In this document: positions 1-8,046 of the stretch, piece by piece | Layout: every line of letters begins with the position of its first letter | Numbering within the stretch: position 1 is the first letter of the stretch | The notes under the pieces: model-generated | What the model saw: the letters and a program-made list of their open reading frames with translations, nothing else | Database searches by the model: none | What the model was told of the DNA's origin: nothing | Translations under genes and position numbers: made by a program | Source: Pseudomonadota bacterium | GTDB lineage: Bacteria; Myxococcota_A; Polyangia; Polyangiales; JAFGIB01 | Length of the DNA: 37,434 nucleotides | Direction of reading: 5' to 3' | NCBI GenBank assembly: GCA_017881185.1 | Contig: JADGRE010000029.1 | Span: 1 to 37,434 of the forward strand

Positions 1-875
1 CCGGCCTTGCCCGCGGCCTTGATCATCGAGTACTCGCCGCTGACGTTGTAAGCTGCAACGGGAACGTCGACGGCGGCGCGCACGCGCGTGATCACGTCGA
101 GGTAGCTGAGCGCCGGCTTCACCATGACCATGTCGGCGCCTTCCAGAAGGTCGAGCTGCACTTCGTGCATGGCTTCGCGGGCGTTGGCCGGGTCCATCTG
201 GTAGCCGCGGCGGTCGCCGCTCTTGGGCGTGCTGCCGGCGGCATCGCGGAACGGGCCGTAGAAGCCGCTGGCGTACTTGGCCGCGTAACTCAGAATCGCG
301 GTGTTGCCGAAGCCTTCGGAGTCGAGCGCGCTGCGGATGGCAGCCACTCGACCGTCCATCATGTCGCTGGGCGCGACGATGTCGGCGCCTGCGCGCGCGT
401 GGCAGAGCGCTTCCTTGGCGAGCAGCTCGAGGGTGGCGTCGTTGTCGACCTCGAGCCGGCCGTCTTTGCCCGTGACGAGCTTGCCGCAGTGGCCATGGTC
501 CGTGTACTCGCACATGCACACGTCGGTGATGACGACCAGCTCGGGGATGGCATCTTTGAGTGCGGCCACGCAGCGCGCCACGGGGCCTTGCGCGTCCCAG
601 CCGCTGCTGCCCAGGGCGTCTTTGTGATCGGGGATGCCGAACAAGATGACCGAAGGCACCGACAGCGCGTGGGCTTCGCGCGCGTCCCGAACCGCTTCGT
701 CGATGGACAGCTGGAACACGCCCGGCATCGAGGCCACGGGGTTGCGCACGCCTTGGCCGCCAGTGACGAACAACGGCAGGATGAAGTCTTTGGGGTCGAG
801 GGTGGTCTCGCGCACCATGGCGCGCAGGGCTTCCGAACGACGCAGGCGGCGGGGGCGTTGGGCGGGAAAGGGCAT
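1..875 (-). CDS. hemB: Porphobilinogen synthase (delta-aminolevulinate dehydratase), 3' end missing
   Basis: Condenses two 5-aminolevulinate molecules to porphobilinogen, the second step of tetrapyrrole synthesis, in the cytoplasm. About 291 codons are present and the gene runs off the window's left edge. The zinc-site cysteines are visible as [12 protein letters not shown] (C120, C122, C130). The two active-site lysines are K200 ([17 protein letters not shown]) and K253 ([12 protein letters not shown], the Schiff-base lysine). The last readable residues, [13 protein letters not shown], match the family near its C-terminus, so only some 30-40 residues are lost. The ATG at 875 directly follows the TGA of the upstream SUMT-HemD gene, which implies one transcript and probably translational coupling. 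The three cysteines indicate the zinc-dependent type. Identification is secure. Confidence 0.96.
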   Translation of the reverse strand, partial: MPFPAQRPRRLRRSEALRAMVRETTLDPKDFILPLFVTGGQGVRNPVASMPGVFQLSIDEAVRDAREAHALSVPSVILFGIPDHKDALGSSGWDAQGPVARCVAALKDAIPELVVITDVCMCEYTDHGHCGKLVTGKDGRLEVDNDATLELLAKEALCHARAGADIVAPSDMMDGRVAAIRSALDSEGFGNTAILSYAAKYASGFYGPFRDAAGSTPKSGDRRGYQMDPANAREAMHEVQLDLLEGADMVMVKPALSYLDVITRVRAAVDVPVAAYNVSGEYSMIKAAGKA

Positions 876-2414
876 TCAGGCTGGCTCCGAGAAGTGCTGC
901 TCGAGGGCGAGCACGAGCCCATCGATGGTGTACTCCGTTGCCGTGACGTTGACGAGCAGTCCGTGGTCTTGCGCGGTTTGCGTGGTGATCGGGCCGATGG
1001 AGGCGAGGGTGACACCGGCGAGCAAGCGCGCCGCGTCGGCGCCCAGTGCCTGCATGGTGTGCGTGACCGTCGATGACGAGGTGAAGGTCACCACGTCGAG
1101 CTCGCGGTTCTCGAGGCGCTCTCGCAGTTGCGCAGCGCTCTGCGGGTCCGGACCGAGCGTACGATAGGCTTCCACCACATCGACGGTTGCACCGGCCGCC
1201 GTGAGCATCTCGGGCAGGACGTCGCGCGCCACTGCGGCCCGAGGCAAGAGCACCCGCAGCTGCTGCATGTGGCCGGCGTGTTGCGCAAGGATGTGCTCGG
1301 CCAACGCTTCTCCGCGGTAGGTGTCGGGCACCACGTCCGCCGCGATGCCGTGCGGGGCGAGCGCTTGCGCGGTGGAAGGCCCAATCGCCGCCACACGCGC
1401 CCCGCCCAGACGCCGACTGTCACCGCCGGCGCGTTGCAGCTCGGCGAAGAACCGTTCGACGCCGTTCTGGCTCGTGAACACCACCCAGCGATATTCGGCC
1501 AGCTGCGCGACGGCGCGTTGCAGCGGAGCCGGGTCTGAGGGATCGCTGATGCGGATCATCGGCAGCTCGACCGCTTCGGCGCCGCATTCGCGCAAGCACT
1601 GCGCGAGCGACTCGGCTTGCCCCGGCGCGCGGGTGACCAGCACGCGTTTACCGAACAGCGGCTGCGTGTCGTACCAGCGCAGAAGCTCGCGCAAGCGTAC
1701 GACCTCGCCCACCACCGTGAGCGCGGGCATGCCGAGGCCGGCCTCTTGCGCCTTGCGCGCGATGTCGCGCACGGTGCCTACAACGGTGCGTTGCTGCGGT
1801 GTGGACGCTGACTGGATCACCGCCGCGGGTGTCTGTGGCGGCCGGCCGTGCTCGATGAGCAGCTGCATCAGCTCCGGCAGCTTGCGCATGCCCATGAAGA
1901 TGACCAGCGTCTGGGTGGCCGTCGCGAGCTTGCTCCAGTCGAGCTGGCTGTGCTGCTTGTCGGGCGACTCTGCGGCGGTCACGTAGGCGACGCTGCTCGA
2001 GAGGTCGCGGTGGGTCAGCGACATGCCCGCATACGCCGTCGCTGCGCTGGGCGAAGGCACGCCGGGCACCACCTCGAACGAAACGCCCGCGGCGGCGAGG
2101 GCTTCCGCTTCTTCCGAGCCGCGGCCGAACAAGTAAGGGTCGCCGCCCTTGAGCCGGGCGACCACGCGACCGGCCCGCGCCGCCTCCAGCAGGCGTGCGT
2201 TGATGGATGCCTGGCGCTCCTGTCCGCGTCCCGCGCGCTTGCCGACGAACACGCGCTCGGCATCGGGACGGCAGTGCTTGAGTAGATCGGGATGGACCAG
2301 CGCGTCGTACAACACGAGGTCGGCGCGACCCAAGCAGCGCACGGCCTTCTGGGTGACGAGCTCGGGATCACCCGGCCCACCGCCGATCAAATACACCTTG
2401 CCCGCACGCGCCAT
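876..2414 (-). CDS. cobA-hemD: Fused uroporphyrinogen-III C-methyltransferase / uroporphyrinogen-III synthase
   Basis: A 512-residue two-enzyme fusion. Residues 1 to about 250 are the SAM-dependent uroporphyrinogen-III methyltransferase (precorrin-2 and siroheme branch), with GGGPGDPELVT at 11-21, RLKGGDPYLFGRGSEE around 88-102, and MSLTHRDLSS around 131-140. Residues from about 255 are uroporphyrinogen-III synthase (HemD), starting GKRVLVTRAPGQAESLAQ and including VFTSQNGVERFF and VTFTSSSTV. The protein therefore makes uroporphyrinogen III and can divert it to precorrin-2. Such fusions are known in several bacterial phyla. It precedes hemB with no gap. A TAGAAT -10-like hexamer ends seven bases before the ATG, so the message might be leaderless; I see no convincing -35 or ribosome-binding site. 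A hemC gene may lie elsewhere, but none is in the window. Confidence 0.95.
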   Translation of the reverse strand: MARAGKVYLIGGGPGDPELVTQKAVRCLGRADLVLYDALVHPDLLKHCRPDAERVFVGKRAGRGQERQASINARLLEAARAGRVVARLKGGDPYLFGRGSEEAEALAAAGVSFEVVPGVPSPSAATAYAGMSLTHRDLSSSVAYVTAAESPDKQHSQLDWSKLATATQTLVIFMGMRKLPELMQLLIEHGRPPQTPAAVIQSASTPQQRTVVGTVRDIARKAQEAGLGMPALTVVGEVVRLRELLRWYDTQPLFGKRVLVTRAPGQAESLAQCLRECGAEAVELPMIRISDPSDPAPLQRAVAQLAEYRWVVFTSQNGVERFFAELQRAGGDSRRLGGARVAAIGPSTAQALAPHGIAADVVPDTYRGEALAEHILAQHAGHMQQLRVLLPRAAVARDVLPEMLTAAGATVDVVEAYRTLGPDPQSAAQLRERLENRELDVVTFTSSSTVTHTMQALGADAARLLAGVTLASIGPITTQTAQDHGLLVNVTATEYTIDGLVLALEQHFSEPA

Positions 2415-2420
2415 GCGCGG

Positions 2421-2426
2421 ATTCTA
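2421..2426 (-). promoter_or_regulatory. Possible -10 element close to the cobA-hemD start
   Basis: On the minus strand the hexamer is TAGAAT (five of six consensus bases). It lies so close to the ATG at 2414 that transcription would begin at or near the start codon. No good -35 partner was found, so this rests on one short match. Confidence 0.25.
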
Positions 2427-2509
2427 GCCCGTTTTTACGGTCTGCGGCGCACCTTTCCCTGCACTGCGCGCTGTCGCAAGGCGGGGCTGCGCGCTATCCT
2501 TGCGGGATC

Positions 2510-4585
2510 GTGTCGAGCTCGCAGTGGCGCAAGTGGTTGGGGTTTGGGGCCGTGCTCGCGTCGTTGGGCGTGGCGGGCGCGCTGGGCGCGCGACGCGTGC
2601 ATGCGGACGCCATGCCGGCGGCCGTGCTCGAGCTGAAGTTCACACCGACCGCACGGGCGCAGGTGGCGATCTGGATCGAAGACCAGGCCGGCGCATACCT
2701 CGCCACCGTGCAACTGACCGAGGCCGTTGCCTTCCGCGGCATCGGCAATCGCCCCGGCGCCTCCGAGATGAACAGCGGCTACCGCTGGCCGTATGGGCGC
2801 CGCGAGGGCGTGCTGCCCGTCTGGGCGGCGCGGCGCGCAGCTGCACCCGGTGCGCAGCTGTGGAAGCGCGTCGTGTTCCAGAGCCGCATCGAGGGCCTGG
2901 CGTCGCGCACTGCGGTCGATCAATCGCCTGACAACTACTTCTGCTTATCATTCACGCAGGACAAGTCGGCGCGCGCCGCGCTCGATGCCGTGTCGTGCGC
3001 GAGCGTGTTCTCCAGCGACAAGGGCCGCTACATCACAGCGAGTGATGTAGCGATGCCCTACGTGGAACCGTTCGAGATGGTCGGCGCGGGGCACAACCCG
3101 ACCGAGAAGCCGCTGTCGCTCTACTCGCGCTATCCGCCGCGCATGGACGTGAGCATGTGCAGCTCGGGGGGTTGCGCAGACAGCCTCGACCTAGCGCAGT
3201 TCGCGGCCGACGCGCGCAGCGTCATGCCCGAGATCGACGCCATCACCGTGGCGACGCCCCCGGGTGACGCGCCGCAGAGCGTGCTGTTCACGGTGCCTGC
3301 AACCTGGCCCGCGGGCAGCTACGTCGCGTGGCTCGAGGTGAACGTCGAAGGCGACTACGGCGCCAGCTGGAACGCCACGAGCTACCCCACGCCCACCACG
3401 CCTGCCGACGACTGGGACTACTGGGCGAAGAGCTTCGGTTACCCGTACCGCGGCCAACCCTCGGTGGTGTTCAAAGTGCCGTTCGTGCTCGGCGACACGG
3501 GGCAGAACAGCTACTCACGCGACACCCCGGTCGGGCGTTCCTCCTGGGATATGTTCGCCGCCAGCTACGGCACGCTCGAGCCGATGGGCGATGTCGTCGA
3601 CGACCCGCAGAACGCACCCGGCAGCGGCACAGATCGCTTGCGGCGCGACGCGGATGGTCATCGCTTCGTGGTGAACACGCAGGTGCTCTCCCAGCTGCCA
3701 GACCCACCGCCGGCAACCGACGGCGGACAAGTCATGCAGGGCGCAGACGCCGGCACGAGCAATGTCGCGGGCACCGGGGGAACGATCAGCGCGGGACAGG
3801 CGGGTGAGGCAGGTGGCCAGGCTCACGCGGGCAGCAGCGGGGACGGCAGCGGGGCGTCGGGCGGCCGCGGCGCAGCCTCTGGTACGGCGGGCACCGGCAG
3901 CGGCGCAGGCACCACGAACGGCATGGTGATCGAGAACAGTGGTGGCGGCGTGAACGGCGCAGTCGGCGCGATCTATGATCTGCAGCTGAGCAACCACCAG
4001 AACGAGCTGCGCTCGCACACCTGGATCAACCTACGGTTTCGCGCACCCCATTCACGTTGGCCGCTGCACCGCTACGAGCTGCGCTACGGCACCGATCCGA
4101 TCGTCGACGACGCCACCTTCCTGCGCAACGGCCGCCAGGCGAAGAACGCTACCGACGCGACCGAAGGCGCCACGCTGCTGATGCTTCCGACCGAAGTGCC
4201 GGCGGGGCAGTGGGTGGCGGGCTCGGTTGGCGACTTGGTGCAGCAGACGCACTACTACGTGGCCGTGCGCGCCATCGACAAGCTCAACCAGGCGGGGCCG
4301 ATCAGTGTCGCGGAGATCTCCACCACGCCGCGTCACTTCGCCACGGTCTCGCCTTGCTTCGTCGCGACGGCCGCCTACGGCACCCCGCTGGCGAGCGAGA
4401 TCGGTGCGCTGCGGCGCGTGCGCGATCGCTACTTGTCGAGTGAGGCGCCCGGAAGGGCACTGGTGCACGCGTATTACGCGGTCGGGCCCACATTGGCGCG
4501 CTTCGTCGCTGCGCACGACACGCTGCGTGGGCTCGTGCGTGCTGCGCTCTCTCCGGTGGTTGCGCTTGCCAAGCGTGTGCCCTGA
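2510..4585 (+). CDS. Secreted protein with FN3-like region and C-terminal CFI-box
   Basis: A 691-residue exported protein starting at GTG. A basic N-terminus and hydrophobic segment end in an AxA-type site (VHA, about residue 32). Residues 35-390 are an unrecognised globular region (AQVAIWIEDQAGAYLATVQL, PDNYFCLSF) containing several cysteines. Residues about 400-480 are a Gly/Ser/Ala-rich flexible linker. Residues about 490-605 look like a fibronectin-III fold (YELRYGTDPIVDD, THYYVAVRAIDKLNQAGPIS). The C-terminus begins CFVATAAYGTPLASE at C616 and continues as amphipathic helices. This matches the CFI-box C-terminal domain seen on many secreted proteins, whose function is unsettled. The linker and FN3-like region suggest a surface role (inference). 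Upstream, 2415-2509 is a 95-bp divergent spacer without a clear promoter. Confidence 0.85.
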   Translation: MSSSQWRKWLGFGAVLASLGVAGALGARRVHADAMPAAVLELKFTPTARAQVAIWIEDQAGAYLATVQLTEAVAFRGIGNRPGASEMNSGYRWPYGRREGVLPVWAARRAAAPGAQLWKRVVFQSRIEGLASRTAVDQSPDNYFCLSFTQDKSARAALDAVSCASVFSSDKGRYITASDVAMPYVEPFEMVGAGHNPTEKPLSLYSRYPPRMDVSMCSSGGCADSLDLAQFAADARSVMPEIDAITVATPPGDAPQSVLFTVPATWPAGSYVAWLEVNVEGDYGASWNATSYPTPTTPADDWDYWAKSFGYPYRGQPSVVFKVPFVLGDTGQNSYSRDTPVGRSSWDMFAASYGTLEPMGDVVDDPQNAPGSGTDRLRRDADGHRFVVNTQVLSQLPDPPPATDGGQVMQGADAGTSNVAGTGGTISAGQAGEAGGQAHAGSSGDGSGASGGRGAASGTAGTGSGAGTTNGMVIENSGGGVNGAVGAIYDLQLSNHQNELRSHTWINLRFRAPHSRWPLHRYELRYGTDPIVDDATFLRNGRQAKNATDATEGATLLMLPTEVPAGQWVAGSVGDLVQQTHYYVAVRAIDKLNQAGPISVAEISTTPRHFATVSPCFVATAAYGTPLASEIGALRRVRDRYLSSEAPGRALVHAYYAVGPTLARFVAAHDTLRGLVRAALSPVVALAKRVP

Positions 4586-4627
4586 GCGTGCGGCGCAGCC
4601 GCGGTGCCCAGTGGTTTGGAGCCGCGC

Positions 4628-4639
4628 CATACGTATGAT
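4628..4639 (+). promoter_or_regulatory. Palindrome overlapping a possible -10 element
   Basis: CATACGTATG is a perfect 10-bp palindrome at 4628-4637. It overlaps TATGAT (4634-4639), a five-of-six match to a -10 box located 14 bases before the DUF192 ATG. No convincing -35 is seen at 16-18 bp. It could be a promoter with an operator on it, or chance. Confidence 0.25.
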
Positions 4640-4653
4640 AGGCATGGCCCGCC

Positions 4654-5229
4654 ATGCTGCGTTCCCGTCGCCTGTCTTGTCTGTGGCTCTTGCCGATCCT
4701 GCTCGCTTGCTCGGCGGGCTCGCTCGGTCAGGCGGAAGCGGCTCCCCCGAAGCAAGCCGCGCAAGCCGGCCAAGTTGTAAAGCCCACGCACAACCCCGAA
4801 AGCCAACATCAACCCCAGCATCAAGCCAAGGTCCTGCTCACTCCCGCGGGGCAAGCCACCGTGAGCGTGACCGTAGAGGTCGTGCAGAAGCCAAAGGACC
4901 GCGAACGCGGCCTGATGTTCCGCACGCACCTCGATGACGACGCCGGCATGCTCTTCATCTTCGAGAGCGAGCAGCAGCAGACCTTCTGGATGCACAACAC
5001 TCTCATCCCGCTCGACATGATCTTCATCCAGGCGGACAAGAGCGTGCTCGGTGTGGTCGAGAACGCCACGCCGCGCACCGATGTGCCGCGCGCCGTCCCG
5101 GGCGCGTCGCAGTACGTGCTCGAGGTCAACGCCGGCTTCTGCCGAAAGCACGGCATCGAAGCCGGCACGTTCGTACGTTTCGTGGATGTCACGCAGGCAG
5201 GCCCTGCAGCCCCTGCAGCCCCGAGGTGA
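4654..5229 (+). CDS. DUF192 lipoprotein
   Basis: 191 residues. The N-terminus has a lipoprotein signal (LLAC, lipidated Cys19), then an Ala/Gln/His-rich linker to about residue 65. The rest is a DUF192 domain: the characteristic KDRERGLMFRTHL, GMLFIFE and FWMHNTLIPLDMIFI blocks are all present, followed by VLGVVENATP and the closing YVLEVNAGFCRKHGIEAGTFVRF. DUF192 proteins are small, mostly beta, exported proteins of unknown biochemical role. The next gene starts four bases after this stop, with its ribosome-binding site inside this gene's end, so the two exported lipoproteins are probably co-expressed. The domain call is firm; no function can be given. Confidence 0.9.
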   Translation: MLRSRRLSCLWLLPILLACSAGSLGQAEAAPPKQAAQAGQVVKPTHNPESQHQPQHQAKVLLTPAGQATVSVTVEVVQKPKDRERGLMFRTHLDDDAGMLFIFESEQQQTFWMHNTLIPLDMIFIQADKSVLGVVENATPRTDVPRAVPGASQYVLEVNAGFCRKHGIEAGTFVRFVDVTQAGPAAPAAPR

Positions 5230-5233
5230 TGGC

Positions 5234-6235
5234 ATGACTTACCCGCTCCGCAGCCCGCGTCGCGCGCTCGTCACGTTGGCATTGATCACGCTGGCGTTGC
5301 TCGGCGCGTGCAAGCACAAGGCCGAGGACGACGGCACCGAGAACCTCAACGTCGATCTCAAGAGCACGCCTCCGTCGTCGAGCACCCCAGCGCAGCCCGC
5401 ACCGAGTCAGCCCGCTGCGCAGCCTGACAACGACACCACTTCGGACGGCTACCAGATCATCCACGCCAAGACCAAAGCCGGCGACACGGCGATTCGCGTG
5501 AAGGCGCCCGATGGTTGGAAGATCCTGCAGCCGCCGAGCAGTCCCGATCCACACGCTGGGAAGTTCAGCTTGTCACAGGCGCTCAAAGGCCTCTCCGGCA
5601 AGGGCGTGCTGGTGGCGACCATCACCACGGGCCTGGGCACGTTCCAGTGCGATCTCTTCGACGACAAGACCCCGAACACGGTGGCGAACTTCGTCGGTCT
5701 CGCGCGCGGCTTGCGCAAGTTCTGGGATCCCAACGCACGCGAATGGGTGGGACGCCCGTTCTACGACGGCACGTCGTTCCATCGCGTCATCCCAGGTTTC
5801 ATGATCCAGGGCGGCGATCCCGCCGGCGATGGCAGCGGGCATCTTTGGTACTCGATCCCCGACGAGCTGCATCCTTCGCTCAAACACGATCGCGGCGGCC
5901 AGCTCTGCATGGCCAATCGCGGGCCGAACACCAACGAGGCGCAATTCTTCATCACCGAAGACGCAGCGCCGCATCTCGACACCAGCTACACGATCTTCGG
6001 TCAGTGTCTACCCACCGATCTCGTGTACCGCATCGCGCGCGTGCCGCAGTCCGGCCCGCCCGACAACCGGCCGCTAACGCCGGTCACGATCGATCACGTC
6101 ACGGTGGCGCGCGTCGTGGGCGGCGCGCTCAGCGCGCTGCAGAGCCACACGACGCCGTCGCCAGCGAGCGTGCCTGCGCCGGCGCCCGGCGTGGTGCCAC
6201 AGGGCCACGCGGTGCAGATGCCGAAGCCGAAGTGA
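5234..6235 (+). CDS. Cyclophilin-type peptidyl-prolyl cis-trans isomerase lipoprotein
   Basis: A 333-residue periplasmic or outer-membrane prolyl isomerase. The ATG at 5234 was chosen because it follows a GAGGTGA ribosome-binding site and opens a lipoprotein signal (LALLGAC, lipidated Cys26). The frame stays open further upstream, but that stretch overlaps the DUF192 gene. Residues about 30-75 are a Pro/Ser/Gln-rich tether. A cyclophilin domain spans about 125-290, with the catalytic block FHRVIPGFMIQGGDP (F182, R184), then GGQLCMANRGPNTNEAQFFIT and YTIFGQC. A Pro/Ala-rich tail ends the protein. It probably helps fold envelope proteins. Catalytic residues appear intact. It pairs with the preceding DUF192 lipoprotein. 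Confidence 0.93.
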   Translation: MTYPLRSPRRALVTLALITLALLGACKHKAEDDGTENLNVDLKSTPPSSSTPAQPAPSQPAAQPDNDTTSDGYQIIHAKTKAGDTAIRVKAPDGWKILQPPSSPDPHAGKFSLSQALKGLSGKGVLVATITTGLGTFQCDLFDDKTPNTVANFVGLARGLRKFWDPNAREWVGRPFYDGTSFHRVIPGFMIQGGDPAGDGSGHLWYSIPDELHPSLKHDRGGQLCMANRGPNTNEAQFFITEDAAPHLDTSYTIFGQCLPTDLVYRIARVPQSGPPDNRPLTPVTIDHVTVARVVGGALSALQSHTTPSPASVPAPAPGVVPQGHAVQMPKPK

Positions 6236-6279
6236 CGCGGGCGCGCAGCCGCACGCCGGTGCACGAATCGGGCACGGGC

Positions 6280-6762
6280 TCAGCGCTCTTCGGGCGTAGG
6301 CGGCTTCGGAGTCTTGCGCGCGTTCGCGTTGGCCGACTCGATCTCCGTGCGCGAGCGCAGTCGACCTTGCTCGTCTTCGCTGAAGCGAATCTGCAGCTTG
6401 GCTTCGACGTTGAGGCCCGCCAGCACCTTGCGAACTTCGGACGCGATGTCAGCTTGGCGCAAGAAGCGCCCAACCTCGTTGGCGATGGCGTTGACCAGGC
6501 CGTGACGCGCGTCGACCAGCTGCGCCGCGATGTTCGTCGCGAGCTCCTTGGGGAAGATGGACTCGCTCACGTCGCGCCCGGCTGACAGCCCGCGCTTGAT
6601 GAACTCGGTGGCCAAGCGTTCGAGCGGCAGGCGCGCGTCGCGGGGCTCACGCGGCTCACGCGCTTCGGGTGCGGGTGCGGGTGCGGGCTCGCGCGCGCGC
6701 GCGGGCTCCGGAACGCTTTCGGCGCCGGGCCGGACCACCTTGCGCTCTTCTTCCGGCGGCAT
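6280..6762 (-). CDS. Small conserved-type protein with Pro/Ala/Glu-rich N-terminus
   Basis: 160 residues, no family recognised. Residues 1 to about 50 are low complexity, built of EPAR/EPAPAP/EPREPRD steps. Residues about 55-140 look like one folded alpha-rich unit (PLERLATEFIKRGLSAGRDVSE, then PKELATNIAAQLVDARHGLVNAIANEVGRFLRQADIASEVRKVLAGLNVEAKLQIRFSED), hinting at a phasin-like amphipathic helical protein, although I cannot assign it to phasins. The tail is charged. The ATG at 6762 was chosen; a GTG two codons upstream is possible. It is divergent from the GT4 gene across a 98-bp spacer. A possible promoter would put the transcript start within a few bases of the ATG. Confidence 0.6.
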   Translation of the reverse strand: MPPEEERKVVRPGAESVPEPARAREPAPAPAPEAREPREPRDARLPLERLATEFIKRGLSAGRDVSESIFPKELATNIAAQLVDARHGLVNAIANEVGRFLRQADIASEVRKVLAGLNVEAKLQIRFSEDEQGRLRSRTEIESANANARKTPKPPTPEER

Positions 6763-6764
6763 AT

Positions 6765-6801
6765 CCACAACAGATTGTGGGGAACTCCGTGCAAAAGTCA
6801 A
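6765..6801 (-). promoter_or_regulatory. Candidate promoter with overlapping inverted repeat
   Basis: On the minus strand, TTGACT (6796-6801) and CACAAT (6774-6779) are separated by 16 bp and resemble -35 and -10 boxes (five and four matches of six). The inverted repeat CCACAA-CAGA-TTGTGG (6765-6780) overlaps the -10 box and the expected transcript start. It could be an operator or a hairpin at the 5' end of the message. Untested. Confidence 0.3.
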
Positions 6802-6860
6802 AGCGACGGGTGATGAGAAGCCGGTTGCGCGCGGCCGCGGGGCCGCCGAGGATGCAGGGC

Positions 6861-7973
6861 ATGGCGGAGGTGTTGCTGGTATCGAAGCCGATCGTCCCGC
6901 CGTGGCACGACAGCTCGAAGAATCTCGTGCGCGATCTGGCGACGCACATGCAACGTCACGTGCCGGTGATCTTGTCGCAGCCCGGCGCCCGCCTCGACAT
7001 CCCGCGCGCACGCGTGTTGCCGGTGTACCCGCAGCGCGCTGCGGGCTTCGCGCCCGCGCTGGCGGACAACGCGCGCGTGCTCGGCCAGCTGCTGCTCGGT
7101 GGGCGTGTCGGGCTGTGGCACTTCTTCTTCGCACCCAACCCCAAGACCTCGCGCGTGGCGCGCGTGGCTGCGCGCTTGCGTGGCATGCGCACGTTGCAGA
7201 CGGTGTGCAGTGCACCGCGCGCGGATGTCGACCCCAAGAGCGTGCTCTTCGCCGACCGCGTCATCGTGCTGTCACGGCACACGCAACAGCGCTTCCTCGA
7301 CGCGGGCATCGCGCCTGAGCGCTTGGCGTTGATCCGGCCTTGCATCGCTCCACTGTCACCGCTGTCGGCGGCGGAGCAGCTGGCCGTGCGTGCGCGGCTG
7401 CAGTTGCCTGCGAGCGTGCCGCTGGTCGTGTATGCGGGTGATTTGGAATTCGGGCAGGGCGCCGACCTGGCGCTGCACGCCCATCGTGCGTTACCCAAAG
7501 CACTGGGCGCGTTCCTGGTGATGGCGTGCCGCACGAAGACGGCGCACGCCAAGCAGCGCGAAGTGGAGCTGCAGCAGCGCGTGCGCGATTGGGGACTCTC
7601 GGACAGCGTGCGCTTGCTCGGCGAGACGCCGTACATCCACGACCTGCTCGCGGTGGCCGACCTCGTCACGTTGCCCACCGATACGCTGTACGCGAAGATG
7701 GACTTGCCGCTGGTGCTGGTCGAGGCGATGGCGCTCGGACGGGCGGTGCTCGTGGGCGAAGGCACGCCTGCACAAGAGCTGGCCGATGGCGGCTGTGCTG
7801 CGCGCGTGCCGACGCAGCCCGAAGCGGTGGCGGAGCAGACACGTGCGCTGCTCGAAGACGACCACGCGCGTGCGGCGCTTGCGGAACGGGGCCGCGCATC
7901 GGCGCTCGAACACTATGCTGCACCGCGCATGGCGCAGGCCTACGAGCGCATCTACGACGAGCTTGGTACGTGA
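6861..7973 (+). CDS. Glycosyltransferase family 4-like protein
   Basis: 370 residues with the GT-B fold of GT4 retaining glycosyltransferases, cytoplasmic, transferring a sugar from a nucleotide donor to an unknown acceptor. The start MAEVLLVSKPIVPP follows a GAGG box about nine bases upstream; a longer reading frame before it is arginine-rich and unlike a gene. The C-terminal donor domain includes VPLVVYAGDLEFGQGADLAL, VRLLGETPYIHDLLAVADLVTLPTD and MDLPLVLVEAMALGRAVLVGEG. In the usual EX7E motif the first Glu position is a Met here (the local sequence is KMDLPLVLVEAM), while the second Glu is kept. The following methyltransferase gene suggests a small glycan-modification set (inference). Confidence 0.88.
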   Translation: MAEVLLVSKPIVPPWHDSSKNLVRDLATHMQRHVPVILSQPGARLDIPRARVLPVYPQRAAGFAPALADNARVLGQLLLGGRVGLWHFFFAPNPKTSRVARVAARLRGMRTLQTVCSAPRADVDPKSVLFADRVIVLSRHTQQRFLDAGIAPERLALIRPCIAPLSPLSAAEQLAVRARLQLPASVPLVVYAGDLEFGQGADLALHAHRALPKALGAFLVMACRTKTAHAKQREVELQQRVRDWGLSDSVRLLGETPYIHDLLAVADLVTLPTDTLYAKMDLPLVLVEAMALGRAVLVGEGTPAQELADGGCAARVPTQPEAVAEQTRALLEDDHARAALAERGRASALEHYAAPRMAQAYERIYDELGT

Positions 7974-8046
7974 CCAGGCCAGGGCCGGCCTGCTGCAGCG
8001 GCCTGCTTGACGTGCGCCGCGTCAGCGCTTATCCCCGTGGCCCACG

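Noticed and set aside
165..1076. Plus-strand reading frame opposite hemB and hemD
   Set aside because: Antisense to well-conserved enzymes; composition is a high-GC shadow.
6761..6769. DnaA-box-like ATATCCACA
   Set aside because: Only one copy, one mismatch to TTATCCACA, and no origin-type neighbours such as dnaA or AT-rich clusters.
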